Below are positions 25,349 to 33,624 of a stretch of 60,934 nt of DNA, one piece after another. Position 1 is the first letter of the stretch. Every line of letters starts with the position of its first letter. Made by a program: the position numbers and the translations under genes. The DNA is from Paenibacillaceae bacterium ZCTH02-B3 (GTDB taxonomy: Bacteria > Bacillota > Bacilli > Paenibacillales > Paenibacillaceae): positions 1-60,934 of the forward strand of contig LZRV01000107.1 of assembly GCA_002159065.1 (NCBI GenBank), in the 5' to 3' direction. The notes beneath the pieces are model-generated. The model did not search any database and was not told the DNA's origin. It saw only the letters and a list, made by a program, of their open reading frames with translations.

Positions 25349-27391
25349 GTGTGGAGATGGATTCATCTCGCGTTGTTCGTTGCCGTGACGGTATACGCCG
25401 TCTATCTTTTCGTCCATGTGGTGTATACGCGGTACCTGTTCATGAGGCTGGGGAAGCCGTCGCAGGATCCCCCGAACCGGCGGGAGCGGATCCGCGCCGT
25501 CCTCGTCAACGTGTTCGGGCAGCGGAAGCTGTTCAAGGACGCCAAAAGCGGCGTTTTTCACTTTATTTTGTTTTACAGCTTTTTCATCATCCAGGCCGGC
25601 CTCATCGAACTGATCGGCAAAGGATTCGTCCGCGGGTACGAATATCCGCTCGGCGCGGGGCACAAGGTGTTCAGCCTCGTGCAGGAATGGACCGTGTTTC
25701 TGATGCTGCTGGCGGTTCTTTACGCCGCGTACCGCAGGTACGGGGAGAAGCTGACGCGTCTGCAGTGGAAACGGGACGGCAAGGCGGCGTTCGTGTACAT
25801 CGCCCTCACCGTGCTGACCGTCTCGATCTTCCTCGCGCTCGGTTTCGAGAGGGTGATGCTGGCCCGGGAGCCGGATTTCGTCCACGCGCCTTTTTCCGGC
25901 GTCGTGACGGCGCTGTTTGCGGGAATCGGCGAGACGGCCGGCGCCGTGCTGTTCTACGTCTTCTGGTGGGTGCACATGCTCACCGTGTACTCCTTCATGG
26001 TGTTCGTGCCGCAATCCAAGCAGGCGCACGAGCTGTTTGCGATTTTCAACGTGTTCTTCAAAAAGCCGGAACCCGCCGGACGCCTGCGCAAAATCGACTT
26101 TGAAGACGAGGGCGCGGAGGAGTTGGGCGTCGGGAAGATCGAGGATTTCACCCGCCGCCAGCTCATCGACCTGTACGCCTGCGTCGAATGCGGCCGCTGC
26201 ACGGCCATGTGCCCGGCGACGGGAAGCGGGAAGACGCTGTCGCCCATGCATCTCATCCTCAAACTCCGGGATCACCTGACGGAGAAAGGCGCGGCTGTCA
26301 CTTCCCGCACGCCGTGGATGCCCGCCTTCGCCATGGCGAACGCGGCGGCCAACCGGATCGCGCTCGGACAAGCCCGGCCGGCCGAGAACATGATCGGCGA
26401 CGTCATCACCGAGGATGAGCTGTGGGCCTGCACCACCTGCCGCAACTGCGAAGACCAGTGCCCGGTGATGAACGAACACGTGGACAAGATCGTCGACATG
26501 CGCCGCTACCTGGTGCTCACCCAGGGGAGCATGCCCTCCGACGCGGCCCGGGCCCTGCAGAACATCGAACGGCAGTTCAACCCGTGGGGCCTGAATCGCA
26601 ACGACCGCGTCAAGTGGCGCGAGGGCATGGAGGACATCGTCAAAACCGTACAGGAAAAACCGGATTTCGAATTTCTGTTTTGGGTCGGATCGATGGGGTC
26701 CTTCGACAACCGGGCGCAGAAGGTGGCGCGGTCCTTCGCCCGCCTCATGCACCGGGCCGGCGTCAGCTTCGCGATCCTGGGCAACGAGGAGCGAAGCTCC
26801 GGCGACACCGCGCGGCGCCTCGGGAACGAGTACCTGTTTCAGGAGCTGTGCCTGCAGAACATCGAGATTTTCCGAAAATACAACGTCAAAAAAATCGTCA
26901 CCATCGACCCGCACGCTTTCAACACCTTCAAGAACGAGTATCCCGAATTCGGCTTCGAGGCCGAGGTGCTGCACCATACGCAGCTGCTCGCCGACCTGGT
27001 GCGGAGCGGGCGCCTGAAGCCCGCGAAAGAAGTCCGCGAGCGGGTCGCGTACCACGATTCCTGCTATCTCGGCCGCTACAACAACATTTACGACGCGCCG
27101 CGGGACATCCTGCGCGAAATTCCCGGCGTGGAACTTAAGGAGATGCGGCGCAACCGGGAAAACGCCCTTTGCTGCGGCGCGGGAGGCGGCAGGATGTGGA
27201 TCGAGGAGCGCGAGGGCAGGCGCATGAACGCGGTCCGGACGGAAATGGCGCTCGAGACCGGTCCCACCGTCATCGGCAGCAACTGCCCGTATTGCCTGAC
27301 CATGCTGACGGACGGCACGAAGGCGCTGGGCGCCGAAGACCGGGTGGCCGCCCTCGACGTCGCCGAAATTCTGGAGCGTTCGCTGGACTGA
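25349..27391 (+). CDS. fadF: Membrane-bound iron-sulfur reductase of the FadF type
   Basis: A 680-residue protein. Five or six membrane helices in the first 235 residues resemble the haem-binding nitrate-reductase gamma fold. A ferredoxin domain follows with CVECGRCTAMCP and CTTCRNCEDQCP, then two heterodisulfide-reductase-type CCG modules (HDSCYLGRYNN and ALCCGAGGGRMW; SNCPYCLTML). This is the layout of Bacillus FadF, thought to pass electrons from acyl-CoA dehydrogenase and electron-transfer flavoprotein to the quinone pool. No etf or fad genes lie next to it. The GTG at 25349 has AAGGAG upstream. Confidence 0.82.
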   Translation: MWRWIHLALFVAVTVYAVYLFVHVVYTRYLFMRLGKPSQDPPNRRERIRAVLVNVFGQRKLFKDAKSGVFHFILFYSFFIIQAGLIELIGKGFVRGYEYPLGAGHKVFSLVQEWTVFLMLLAVLYAAYRRYGEKLTRLQWKRDGKAAFVYIALTVLTVSIFLALGFERVMLAREPDFVHAPFSGVVTALFAGIGETAGAVLFYVFWWVHMLTVYSFMVFVPQSKQAHELFAIFNVFFKKPEPAGRLRKIDFEDEGAEELGVGKIEDFTRRQLIDLYACVECGRCTAMCPATGSGKTLSPMHLILKLRDHLTEKGAAVTSRTPWMPAFAMANAAANRIALGQARPAENMIGDVITEDELWACTTCRNCEDQCPVMNEHVDKIVDMRRYLVLTQGSMPSDAARALQNIERQFNPWGLNRNDRVKWREGMEDIVKTVQEKPDFEFLFWVGSMGSFDNRAQKVARSFARLMHRAGVSFAILGNEERSSGDTARRLGNEYLFQELCLQNIEIFRKYNVKKIVTIDPHAFNTFKNEYPEFGFEAEVLHHTQLLADLVRSGRLKPAKEVRERVAYHDSCYLGRYNNIYDAPRDILREIPGVELKEMRRNRENALCCGAGGGRMWIEEREGRRMNAVRTEMALETGPTVIGSNCPYCLTMLTDGTKALGAEDRVAALDVAEILERSLD

Positions 27392-27432
27392 AGCGTGCCG
27401 TGCGGTTTGCATGCTTTCCTTGCGGTTTCTCC

Positions 27433-27501
27433 GGGGCGGCGGCCTTGCCACGGCTTCGCGGACCGGCTTGTTCCGCGGAATGGCCGGCCGCCCTGTTTTT
27501 T
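27433..27501 (+). terminator. Long GC-rich hairpin terminator after fadF
   Basis: GGGCGGCGGCC near 27434 pairs, with one bulge, with GGCCGGCCGCCC ending at 27493, followed by TGTTTTTT. The loop is long. Confidence 0.5.
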
Positions 27502-27529
27502 CAATTTTTTCGGAATGGCGGAGGGTCAT

Positions 27530-28501
27530 ATGGAAAATAGGATATCTCGCGTCACGTTGACCCTGGAGCGCAGTCCCTGGGACGTCAACATGTATCTGCT
27601 GGATGACGGAGACAGCCTGACGCTCGTCGACGCCGGCTACCGGCCGGAGGAAAGCCTGCCGCTGCTCCGGAAGGCCCTCGACGATCTGGGATACGGTCCC
27701 GAGCGGATCGACCGCATCCTGGTCACCCACCACCATCACGACCATACCAGCCTCATCAGGCATCTGACGGAACGCCGGAAAATTCCCGTCTACATCCATC
27801 CGTCGGGCATTCCGCATGTGCTACGCGATGAGCGGGTGTTCCGGATGCGTCTGGAGTTCCGCAGGCGGCTGTACCGCGAATCCGGCTGCGGCGACGCGGG
27901 GGAGCCGCATCTGGAGGCCTTTCGGGCCCAATGGGAAGCCTCCAGGGAGCTTGCGCCCCCGGAGGACTGCATCGTGCCGATCCGCGAAGGCGACCGGATT
28001 CCCGGACTGGAATCGGTGCGGATTCTGGAGACGCCGGGGCATTCCTTTGACAGCGTGGTGTTTTACGATCCGCGTGAACGGTGGCTGTTCGCCGGCGATC
28101 TTCTGATCCGGGACATCTCCACCAACGCTTTGGTGGAACCGGATGACGAAGGCCGGCGCAGGCCGGTGTGGGAGATCTACCGGCGTTCGCTGCGGCGGGC
28201 GGCGGAGCTCGAAGCCGAAGTGGTTTACAGCGGACACGGCGAGCCGTTCTCGGGCCACCGGGAGCTCATCGAACACCGCCTGAAGCGGATGATCGAAAAA
28301 TCCGACCGTGTGGCGGACTTGCTGGCCGGGCGGCCGATGAGCCCCTACGAAGTGGCCCGTGCGATTTATGCGAAGGCGCTGCAAAACGAGTTTCACCTGG
28401 TCATGTCGGAAGTGAACGGCATGCTGGATTTCCTCGAAGCGGCGGGGAAAGTGTCGAAAAGGATGGAGAACGGCGTGTGGATTTACGCTGCGAATCGGTG
28501 A
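27530..28501 (+). CDS. MBL-fold metallo-hydrolase
   Basis: A 323-residue metallo-beta-lactamase-fold protein. The zinc motif is THHHHDHTS (about residues 65-73). The further ligands appear at TPGHSFDS, FAGDLLI and YSGHGEPF, and the C-terminal part (PMSPYEVARAIY) is the helical winged domain of the glyoxalase II/LACTB2-like group. Substrate is unknown. GGCGGAGGG precedes the ATG at 27530; the same frame is open upstream but without a better site. The terminator at 27433-27501 separates it from fadF. Confidence 0.82.
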   Translation: MENRISRVTLTLERSPWDVNMYLLDDGDSLTLVDAGYRPEESLPLLRKALDDLGYGPERIDRILVTHHHHDHTSLIRHLTERRKIPVYIHPSGIPHVLRDERVFRMRLEFRRRLYRESGCGDAGEPHLEAFRAQWEASRELAPPEDCIVPIREGDRIPGLESVRILETPGHSFDSVVFYDPRERWLFAGDLLIRDISTNALVEPDDEGRRRPVWEIYRRSLRRAAELEAEVVYSGHGEPFSGHRELIEHRLKRMIEKSDRVADLLAGRPMSPYEVARAIYAKALQNEFHLVMSEVNGMLDFLEAAGKVSKRMENGVWIYAANR

Positions 28502-28580
28502 TCGTAGCCGTCGAGGGCGCTTCCCCCGAAGAGCTGAACGAGATGCTGCGGGAGCGTCGTCCCAAGTACGCTCTTACCTG

Positions 28581-29041
28581 GTGGTCTTGGACTACATTTC
28601 GATTTGCCTTCCCTTTATGGAGAAGCTGCCGCAGGAAATCGGGATGACCACGGCGCTGGTCCAACGGGTCGGGGACGACCGGCTGACCTTCGTGGCCAAG
28701 GCGGAAAAGGACGACTTCGGCATACACGTCGCCATCGGGCGGCATTTCCACATCACCGACGGCGCCTTCGGCCAATGTTTCCTCGCCCGGAAGAACGGAA
28801 ACGCGCCATGGGGGAACTGGACCGGGTCCGCGACAGGGGGTACGCCGTTTCGTACGAAGGACTGTTCAAGGGGATCATCGGGGCGGCGGCGCCCATCTTC
28901 ATGGACCAGGACAAAATGGAAATGTGCATCAATGCCATCGGCATGACGGCGGATTGCACGAAGGAAGAGCTGGAAACCCGGATCGGCCCGCTGGTGAAGC
29001 GGTATGCCGATGCCATCACGGAAGCGCTGACCCGCATCTGA
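28581..29041 (+). pseudogene. Decayed IclR-family regulator, effector domain only
   Basis: One frame gives LPQEIGMTTALVQRVGDD and then HITDGAFGQCFLARKNG. A shift near 28795-28805 is needed to continue with GELDRVRDRGYAVSYEG, GIIGAAAPIF and ACINAIG-like CINAIGMTADC. Together these are the ligand-binding half of an IclR regulator. The winged HTH that should precede it is missing; the 80 bases upstream do not encode one. Loss of the DNA-binding part plus a frameshift marks a dead gene. Confidence 0.7.
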
Positions 29042-29054
29042 GCATGCGCGGGTG

Positions 29055-29120
29055 AACGGCGGCGTGCCCGCAGGCGGCAATGTTACCGCAGGCGGCAGAC
29101 ACGCCGCCGTTGTTTTATTT
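29055..29120 (+). terminator. Hairpin terminator before the germination operon
   Basis: AACGGCGGCGTG (29055-29066) pairs perfectly with CACGCCGCCGTT (29100-29111), followed by GTTTTATTT. The 33-base loop holds two copies of CCGCAGGCGGCA. Confidence 0.6.
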
Positions 29121-29153
29121 CGCGGAAGGATGCGGAGAGCCGGAGGAACGGAC

Positions 29154-30836
29154 ATGAAAGGGCGGAATAAAACAGCACGCGAGGGAAATAATCCACAATG
29201 CGGACGGCTCTACCCTTGCCTGCGGGAGGCGGGACGGCGGACAGGAGGGGAAGCGAAGCCGGACCGGGCCGAAGAACGGGGAGCCGAACGGGAAATCCGC
29301 GCCGGACATGACCGGGAAACCCGAACCGGACAGACGGAGGACCGGAGGGAAGCCATGGCATACACGAAAAGGCGGGACGAAAACAAGGGACAAAAGGCGG
29401 AAGCGGAATTGCTGGCACGAATCAAGGCGCTGCTGGGCTCGCCGCCGGATCTGGTCTGCCATTCGGTATGTCCGGAGAAAGCGGCGGAACCCGTCCTGTG
29501 CCTGTACCTGGAAACGATGGTGAACCGGACGGACATCGACGGGTACATCCTGTCCGCATTGCGGAAAGGCGAGTTCTCGGAAAGGGAACCGTCCGGCGCG
29601 GAGGACAACGCCTTCGTGCAGGAACTTCCGGAGGACCTGGGCGCGGAGGAACTGGCCCGCCGCTCGGCGGACGGCCTGGTCAAAGGTTATTGCGTCCTGA
29701 TTGACTCATCCGGCGGCGTCCGTCTGGTCCGCATCACCGACCCGAAGCAGCGCCAGGTGGATACGCCGGTGGCCGAGGTCAGCATCCGCGGCCCCAACGA
29801 GGGGTTTTCGGAGAGCATCTCCACCAGCATCGGGCTGATCCGCAAACGGATCGGAACGCCGCAGCTGCGCTTCGAAAGCATGCAGATCGGCCGAGTTACC
29901 CGCACCACCGTGGTGCTGGCGTACATCGAAGGCATCGCCCCGGACGAACTCGTCCGGGAAATGCGGCGCCGGCTCCGGGCCATCCGGACGGACGGTGTGC
30001 TGGAGAGCGCCTATATCGAGGAATTCATTCAGGACAGCGCGCTGTCTCCCTTTCCGACGCTGCTCAGCACCCAGCGTCCCGACGTGGTGGCGGCGCATCT
30101 CCTGGACGGCAAGGCGGCCGTGCTGGTGGACGGCGCCGCGGACGCGCTGGTCGCACCGATTACGTTTTTCGAACTGTTCAACTCCCCGGAGGACTACTAC
30201 CAGCGGGCGGATATCGCCACGTTCATCCGGTGGATCCGCCTTCTGTCTTTTTTTATCGCCGTGTTTGTCCCTTCCCTGTATGTGGCCGCGACCACCTTCC
30301 ATCAGGAAATGATCCCGGGGACGCTGCTCCTCAGCCTGTCCGCGCAACGGGAAGGGGTGCCGCTGCCCGCCTTCGGCGAGGTGCTGATGATGGAGCTCAT
30401 CTTCGAGATCATCCGGGAAGCGGGCGTCCGCATGCCGCGGGTGGCCGGCCAGGCGCTTTCCATCATCGGCGCCATCGTCCTGGGCCAGGCCGCCGTGGAC
30501 GCCGGGCTGATCACCGCCGCCATCGTCATTGTGGTGTCCGTGACCGGCATCGCCAATTTTGTCGTGCCCGCCTACAGTTTCGGCATCGCCCAGCGGCTGG
30601 TCCGATTCACCTTCATCATCCTGGCCGGCTTCGTGGGATTGTTCGGAATCCTGTGCGGCACGCTGCTGCTCATCGCCCATCTGTCGTCGTTGAAGTCTTT
30701 CGGCGTTCCCTATTTATCGCCGGTGGTGCCGTCCTATCCGGCGGACTGGCGGGATGTGCTGTTCCGCGTGCCGAGGCCGCAGATGGGCGCCCTCGCCCCG
30801 CAATTCGTGCGGAATTTGAAGAAAAAGGGCAGATGA
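29154..30836 (+). CDS. Spore germinant receptor subunit A (GerA family)
   Basis: A 560-residue protein. The cytoplasmic N-terminal domain (to about residue 360) ends in segments typical of GerA (LPFPTLLSTQRPD-like PFPTLLSTQRPD and DGAADALVAPITFFELFNSP). Then come five or six membrane helices to about residue 520. With GerB and GerC it forms the inner-membrane nutrient receptor of the spore. The ATG at 29154 has GGAGG seven bases upstream. A second ATG at 29355 also has GGAGGG and would remove 67 hydrophilic residues, giving a more usual length, so the start is open. Confidence 0.88.
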   Translation: MKGRNKTAREGNNPQCGRLYPCLREAGRRTGGEAKPDRAEERGAEREIRAGHDRETRTGQTEDRREAMAYTKRRDENKGQKAEAELLARIKALLGSPPDLVCHSVCPEKAAEPVLCLYLETMVNRTDIDGYILSALRKGEFSEREPSGAEDNAFVQELPEDLGAEELARRSADGLVKGYCVLIDSSGGVRLVRITDPKQRQVDTPVAEVSIRGPNEGFSESISTSIGLIRKRIGTPQLRFESMQIGRVTRTTVVLAYIEGIAPDELVREMRRRLRAIRTDGVLESAYIEEFIQDSALSPFPTLLSTQRPDVVAAHLLDGKAAVLVDGAADALVAPITFFELFNSPEDYYQRADIATFIRWIRLLSFFIAVFVPSLYVAATTFHQEMIPGTLLLSLSAQREGVPLPAFGEVLMMELIFEIIREAGVRMPRVAGQALSIIGAIVLGQAAVDAGLITAAIVIVVSVTGIANFVVPAYSFGIAQRLVRFTFIILAGFVGLFGILCGTLLLIAHLSSLKSFGVPYLSPVVPSYPADWRDVLFRVPRPQMGALAPQFVRNLKKKGR

Positions 30837-30840
30837 CCGG

Positions 30841-32052
30841 GTGATCCGCATGAGAGCATGGACCCCCGCCAATCGCATTTCCGAAGACCGCGCCGGAAGC
30901 CGGACGGCGGCGCGTTCCGGCTCCGCGCCGGCCTCCGTCCCTCTGGGCTCCGGGCGGCGGGCGGCGGCCTGTCTTGCGCTCGCGCTGGCCGCCGTGCTGC
31001 TTGCCTCCTGCTGGGACAAGACGGAACTGAACGAACTGGCCATCGTCACCATGGTCGGGCTGGACGAAGACCCGGATACGGGCCGGAAAACGATTTATTA
31101 CCAGGTGGTCAATCCTCTCATGGCGGTGACTTCCAGGGGAACGGCCGGCGGGGATCAGGCGCCCGTCTATACCTATGAGGTGAGCGGACGGTCGTATGGC
31201 GAAATCCGCGCATCCCTTTACCGGATCCTGCCGCGCAAGCTGTTCATCGCCTACTACCGGGCGGTGGTCGTGTCGGAACGGATGGCACGCCGCGATCTGC
31301 GGGATAAGGTCAATCTGATCCAGATTCAACCCCAGGGGCGGGCTTCGGTACCCGTCCTGATCGCCCGGGAGCCCATGGACAAGGTGATGTACACCCTGAC
31401 CCCGCTGGAGATGTACCCCGGCGAATCGGTCAGCCTGAGGCTCAGTCTGCTCAAGGACGAATCGCTGCTGGTGGGCAAGCGGATCGCGGTGCGGGACCTG
31501 GTGGAGCGGATGGAGCGGTCGGAGAGCGTCGTGCTGCCCATGCTGGAAACCGTCGGAGAGGCGCCTTCGCCGGAATTTTCCCGCATGACCGGAACCGTCG
31601 ATGTCCGGAACAGCAACATGCAAATCACGGGAGGCGCGGTCATCAGGGATTACCGCATGACGGGCACGCTGGACAACCATCTGCTCATCGCCTACAACCT
31701 GCTCAAGGGGAACAAGGGATGGTTCATCCGGCAATTCCATGTGGACGGAAAGCCGATCACCCTGACCGGCCGGCTGGTCAGAATCGAACGGTCGCTGGGC
31801 GACGCTCCCCGGATTCTGATCAACATCGACGTGGCCCTTCAATTCGCCATTGAACAAATGCCGCGGACCGAGAAGGAAGTTCACAAGCTGGAACGGGAAG
31901 TGGCCGCGCAGCTGGAAGAGGAAATGCGGGAGGTGTGCCGGCAGGGGCGAAAACTCGGGCTGACGCTGCCGAACATCCGGAATCTGGAAGACGTCCGGGT
32001 CAAGGTGACCGCCCGTCTGGAACACATCAGCGGCATCAACCAAACGTTTTAG
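30841..32052 (+). CDS. Spore germinant receptor lipoprotein subunit C (Ger(x)C)
   Basis: A 403-residue protein with lipobox LLASC (Cys57) followed by WDKTELNELAIV, the GerC hallmark. The body carries the GerC domains, for example VVVSERMAR and the final RVKVTARLEHISG. The signal peptide is unusually far from the start (about 40 residues before the hydrophobic stretch), so the true start may be downstream. A GTG at 30841 and an ATG at 30850 are both possible. It is second in an A-C-B operon, the order of gerK rather than gerA. Confidence 0.88.
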   Translation: MIRMRAWTPANRISEDRAGSRTAARSGSAPASVPLGSGRRAAACLALALAAVLLASCWDKTELNELAIVTMVGLDEDPDTGRKTIYYQVVNPLMAVTSRGTAGGDQAPVYTYEVSGRSYGEIRASLYRILPRKLFIAYYRAVVVSERMARRDLRDKVNLIQIQPQGRASVPVLIAREPMDKVMYTLTPLEMYPGESVSLRLSLLKDESLLVGKRIAVRDLVERMERSESVVLPMLETVGEAPSPEFSRMTGTVDVRNSNMQITGGAVIRDYRMTGTLDNHLLIAYNLLKGNKGWFIRQFHVDGKPITLTGRLVRIERSLGDAPRILINIDVALQFAIEQMPRTEKEVHKLEREVAAQLEEEMREVCRQGRKLGLTLPNIRNLEDVRVKVTARLEHISGINQTF

Positions 32053-32064
32053 GGGGGACGACAA

Positions 32065-33249
32065 TTGGGCGCTACGGTCATCCGGGGCAGCCAGTACTAT
32101 TTTTTGACCGTCAATTTCTGTCTGGGGACGACGCTGTTTGTGCTCATCCAGTCCCTCGTGCAGGCGGGAGGCCGCGACGCGTGGCTGATCCCTCTCTGGG
32201 GCGGAGCCGCCGGGGTGCTGTTTGCCCTCCTGTGGATCTGGCTGTGCCGCCTTTACCCGGGGATGAGCCTGGCGCAGATTGCCCTGTCCGCCCTGGGCCG
32301 GCCTCTCGGGACGGCGGTTGCGACGTTGTATTTTCTCTACTTCAGCGTCATTGCCGGATTCGTGCTGCGGAATTTGAGCGATTTTCTGACCGGCACCATC
32401 CTGCCGAGGACGCCCGGGCCCGTTTTTCACGTCATGTTTCTGATCGTGGCGAGCTATGCGGCGGCGCATGGGGTGGAGACCATCGCGCGGCTCAACCAGC
32501 TGCTCACGCCTTTGCTCGCGTTTCCCTTCTGGTTCGTCATCCTGCTGGCGTCGGTCAACTGGGACTGGACGCGTTTTGCGCCCGCCTTCCGGCCGGAATC
32601 GCTCGCCGGCGTGTTCCGGTTCAGCGGCATTTTGGGCTTTCCCTTCCTGGAACCGGTCGCGCTGCTCATGATCTTCCCGTTTGTCGGCGGCAAGACGGGC
32701 CGCGCGCTGGTGGCGGGCATCGCCACGGCCGCCGCCTCCATCAGCCTGACGGTGTTTGCCATCATCGGATCGCTGGGGGTGGAACGGTCGGCCAAGCTGA
32801 CCTATCCCATCTACTCCCTCGTCCAGGAAGTCGCCGTCAACGACGTGTTCATCAACATCCAGTCGGTCATTTCGATCATCCTGCTGACGCTCATTTTCAT
32901 CAAATTGCAGGTGCTGTATTACGCGGCCTTCGAGACACTGCGCCAGACGTTCCGGCCCGTGAAGCGCTGGCCCCTCCTGCTTGGCGTTTCGATGGTCATG
33001 GCGGGCATGGCACCGTCCATTTTTGAAAACAGCATCCAGAATTGGGAGTGGAGCAAAAAGTACACGTTCATCCATGACGCGATTTTCGGGCTGGGAATTC
33101 CCGCGCTGCTCATCGCCGTCACCCTGATCCGTCTGGCGGCGGGAAATCGCCCCGGGGCGGGGAGAGGCGCGCGGGCCGGCGGGGGTGCGCGATCGGCGGG
33201 GAAAGGCGCGCGATCCGGTTCGGGCACGCGTCCGGAGACGGGGGGATGA
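32065..33249 (+). CDS. Spore germinant receptor subunit B (amino-acid permease family)
   Basis: A 394-residue membrane protein with about ten helices, of the APC-type spore permease family. GerB contributes ligand binding in the receptor. The start is TTG at 32065, with GGGGGG seven bases upstream, giving MGATVIRGSQYYFL. The last 35 residues are an Arg/Gly/Ala/Ser-rich tail (GAGRGARAGGGARSAGKGAR) encoded by repetitive GC-rich DNA; such a tail is unusual. Confidence 0.87.
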   Translation: MGATVIRGSQYYFLTVNFCLGTTLFVLIQSLVQAGGRDAWLIPLWGGAAGVLFALLWIWLCRLYPGMSLAQIALSALGRPLGTAVATLYFLYFSVIAGFVLRNLSDFLTGTILPRTPGPVFHVMFLIVASYAAAHGVETIARLNQLLTPLLAFPFWFVILLASVNWDWTRFAPAFRPESLAGVFRFSGILGFPFLEPVALLMIFPFVGGKTGRALVAGIATAAASISLTVFAIIGSLGVERSAKLTYPIYSLVQEVAVNDVFINIQSVISIILLTLIFIKLQVLYYAAFETLRQTFRPVKRWPLLLGVSMVMAGMAPSIFENSIQNWEWSKKYTFIHDAIFGLGIPALLIAVTLIRLAAGNRPGAGRGARAGGGARSAGKGARSGSGTRPETGG

Positions 33250-33253
33250 AGGC

Positions 33254-33469
33254 GTGCTCATGTTCCACCTGTGGTTCTTATTGGTGGTCGGGCCGGTGCT
33301 GGTCTACCTCGCGGTCAAAAGGCTGCCTCGGGACGCGGCGCTGTTTTTCGCCCTGTCCGTTCTGTCCTACGTGTTGTGGTACGGCATCGCCCGGGATCGG
33401 CCGTTTGTCATCATCCGCCTGATCGAACAGGGAATCGGCGGGGTGATGGCCCTGTTTGGCGCCGCATGA
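33254..33469 (+). CDS. Small two-helix membrane protein, probable D subunit of the germinant receptor
   Basis: A 71-residue protein with two membrane helices (about 5-22 and 31-48) starting GTG at 33254, five bases after gerB, with GGGGGATGAAGG upstream. Small two-helix D proteins are known next to several Bacillus germinant receptors, where they change germination rates. The size, topology and place fit. Sequence similarity could not be checked. Confidence 0.65.
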   Translation: MLMFHLWFLLVVGPVLVYLAVKRLPRDAALFFALSVLSYVLWYGIARDRPFVIIRLIEQGIGGVMALFGAA

Positions 33470-33473
33470 AAAC

Positions 33474-33525
33474 AAGGCGGGCCGGCCCGGGTCGGGCCGG
33501 TCCGCCGGAACGCCGGCCCGCCTTT
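33474..33525. terminator. Bidirectional hairpin terminator
   Basis: AAGGCGGGCCGGC (33474-33486) pairs perfectly with GCCGGCCCGCCTT (33512-33524). On the minus strand it is followed by GTTTTC; on the plus strand by only one further T. It separates the germination operon from the convergent FMN protein. Confidence 0.6.
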
Positions 33526-33553
33526 GGGGCCGTCCGGTAACGCAACCGGGGCG

Positions 33554-33624
33554 GGATGCGGCGTACCCGCGTCCGCGGGCTGGTGGCGCGTCTGCGGCGG
33601 ATGCGGCGTACCCGCGTCCGCGGG
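33554..33624. repeat. Two exact 26-base direct repeats, each with an inner palindrome
   Basis: The same 26 bases (starting GGATGCGGCGTACC) occur at 33554-33579 and 33599-33624, 45 bases apart. Each ends in CCCGCG-TC-CGCGGG, a six-base-pair hairpin. The second copy abuts the stop codon of the FMN protein. Confidence 0.7.

Noticed and set aside
25157-27817. 886-codon open frame on the minus strand
   Set aside because: It lies antisense to the clearly coding FadF-like gene and the MBL gene start; composition is that of a GC-rich shadow frame with no domain.
30670-33261. 863-codon open frame on the minus strand
   Set aside because: Antisense shadow of the germination genes; Arg/Gln/His-rich, without motif or ribosome binding site.
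33554-33624. Short CRISPR-like array
   Set aside because: Only two repeats, a 19-base spacer and no cas genes in the window.
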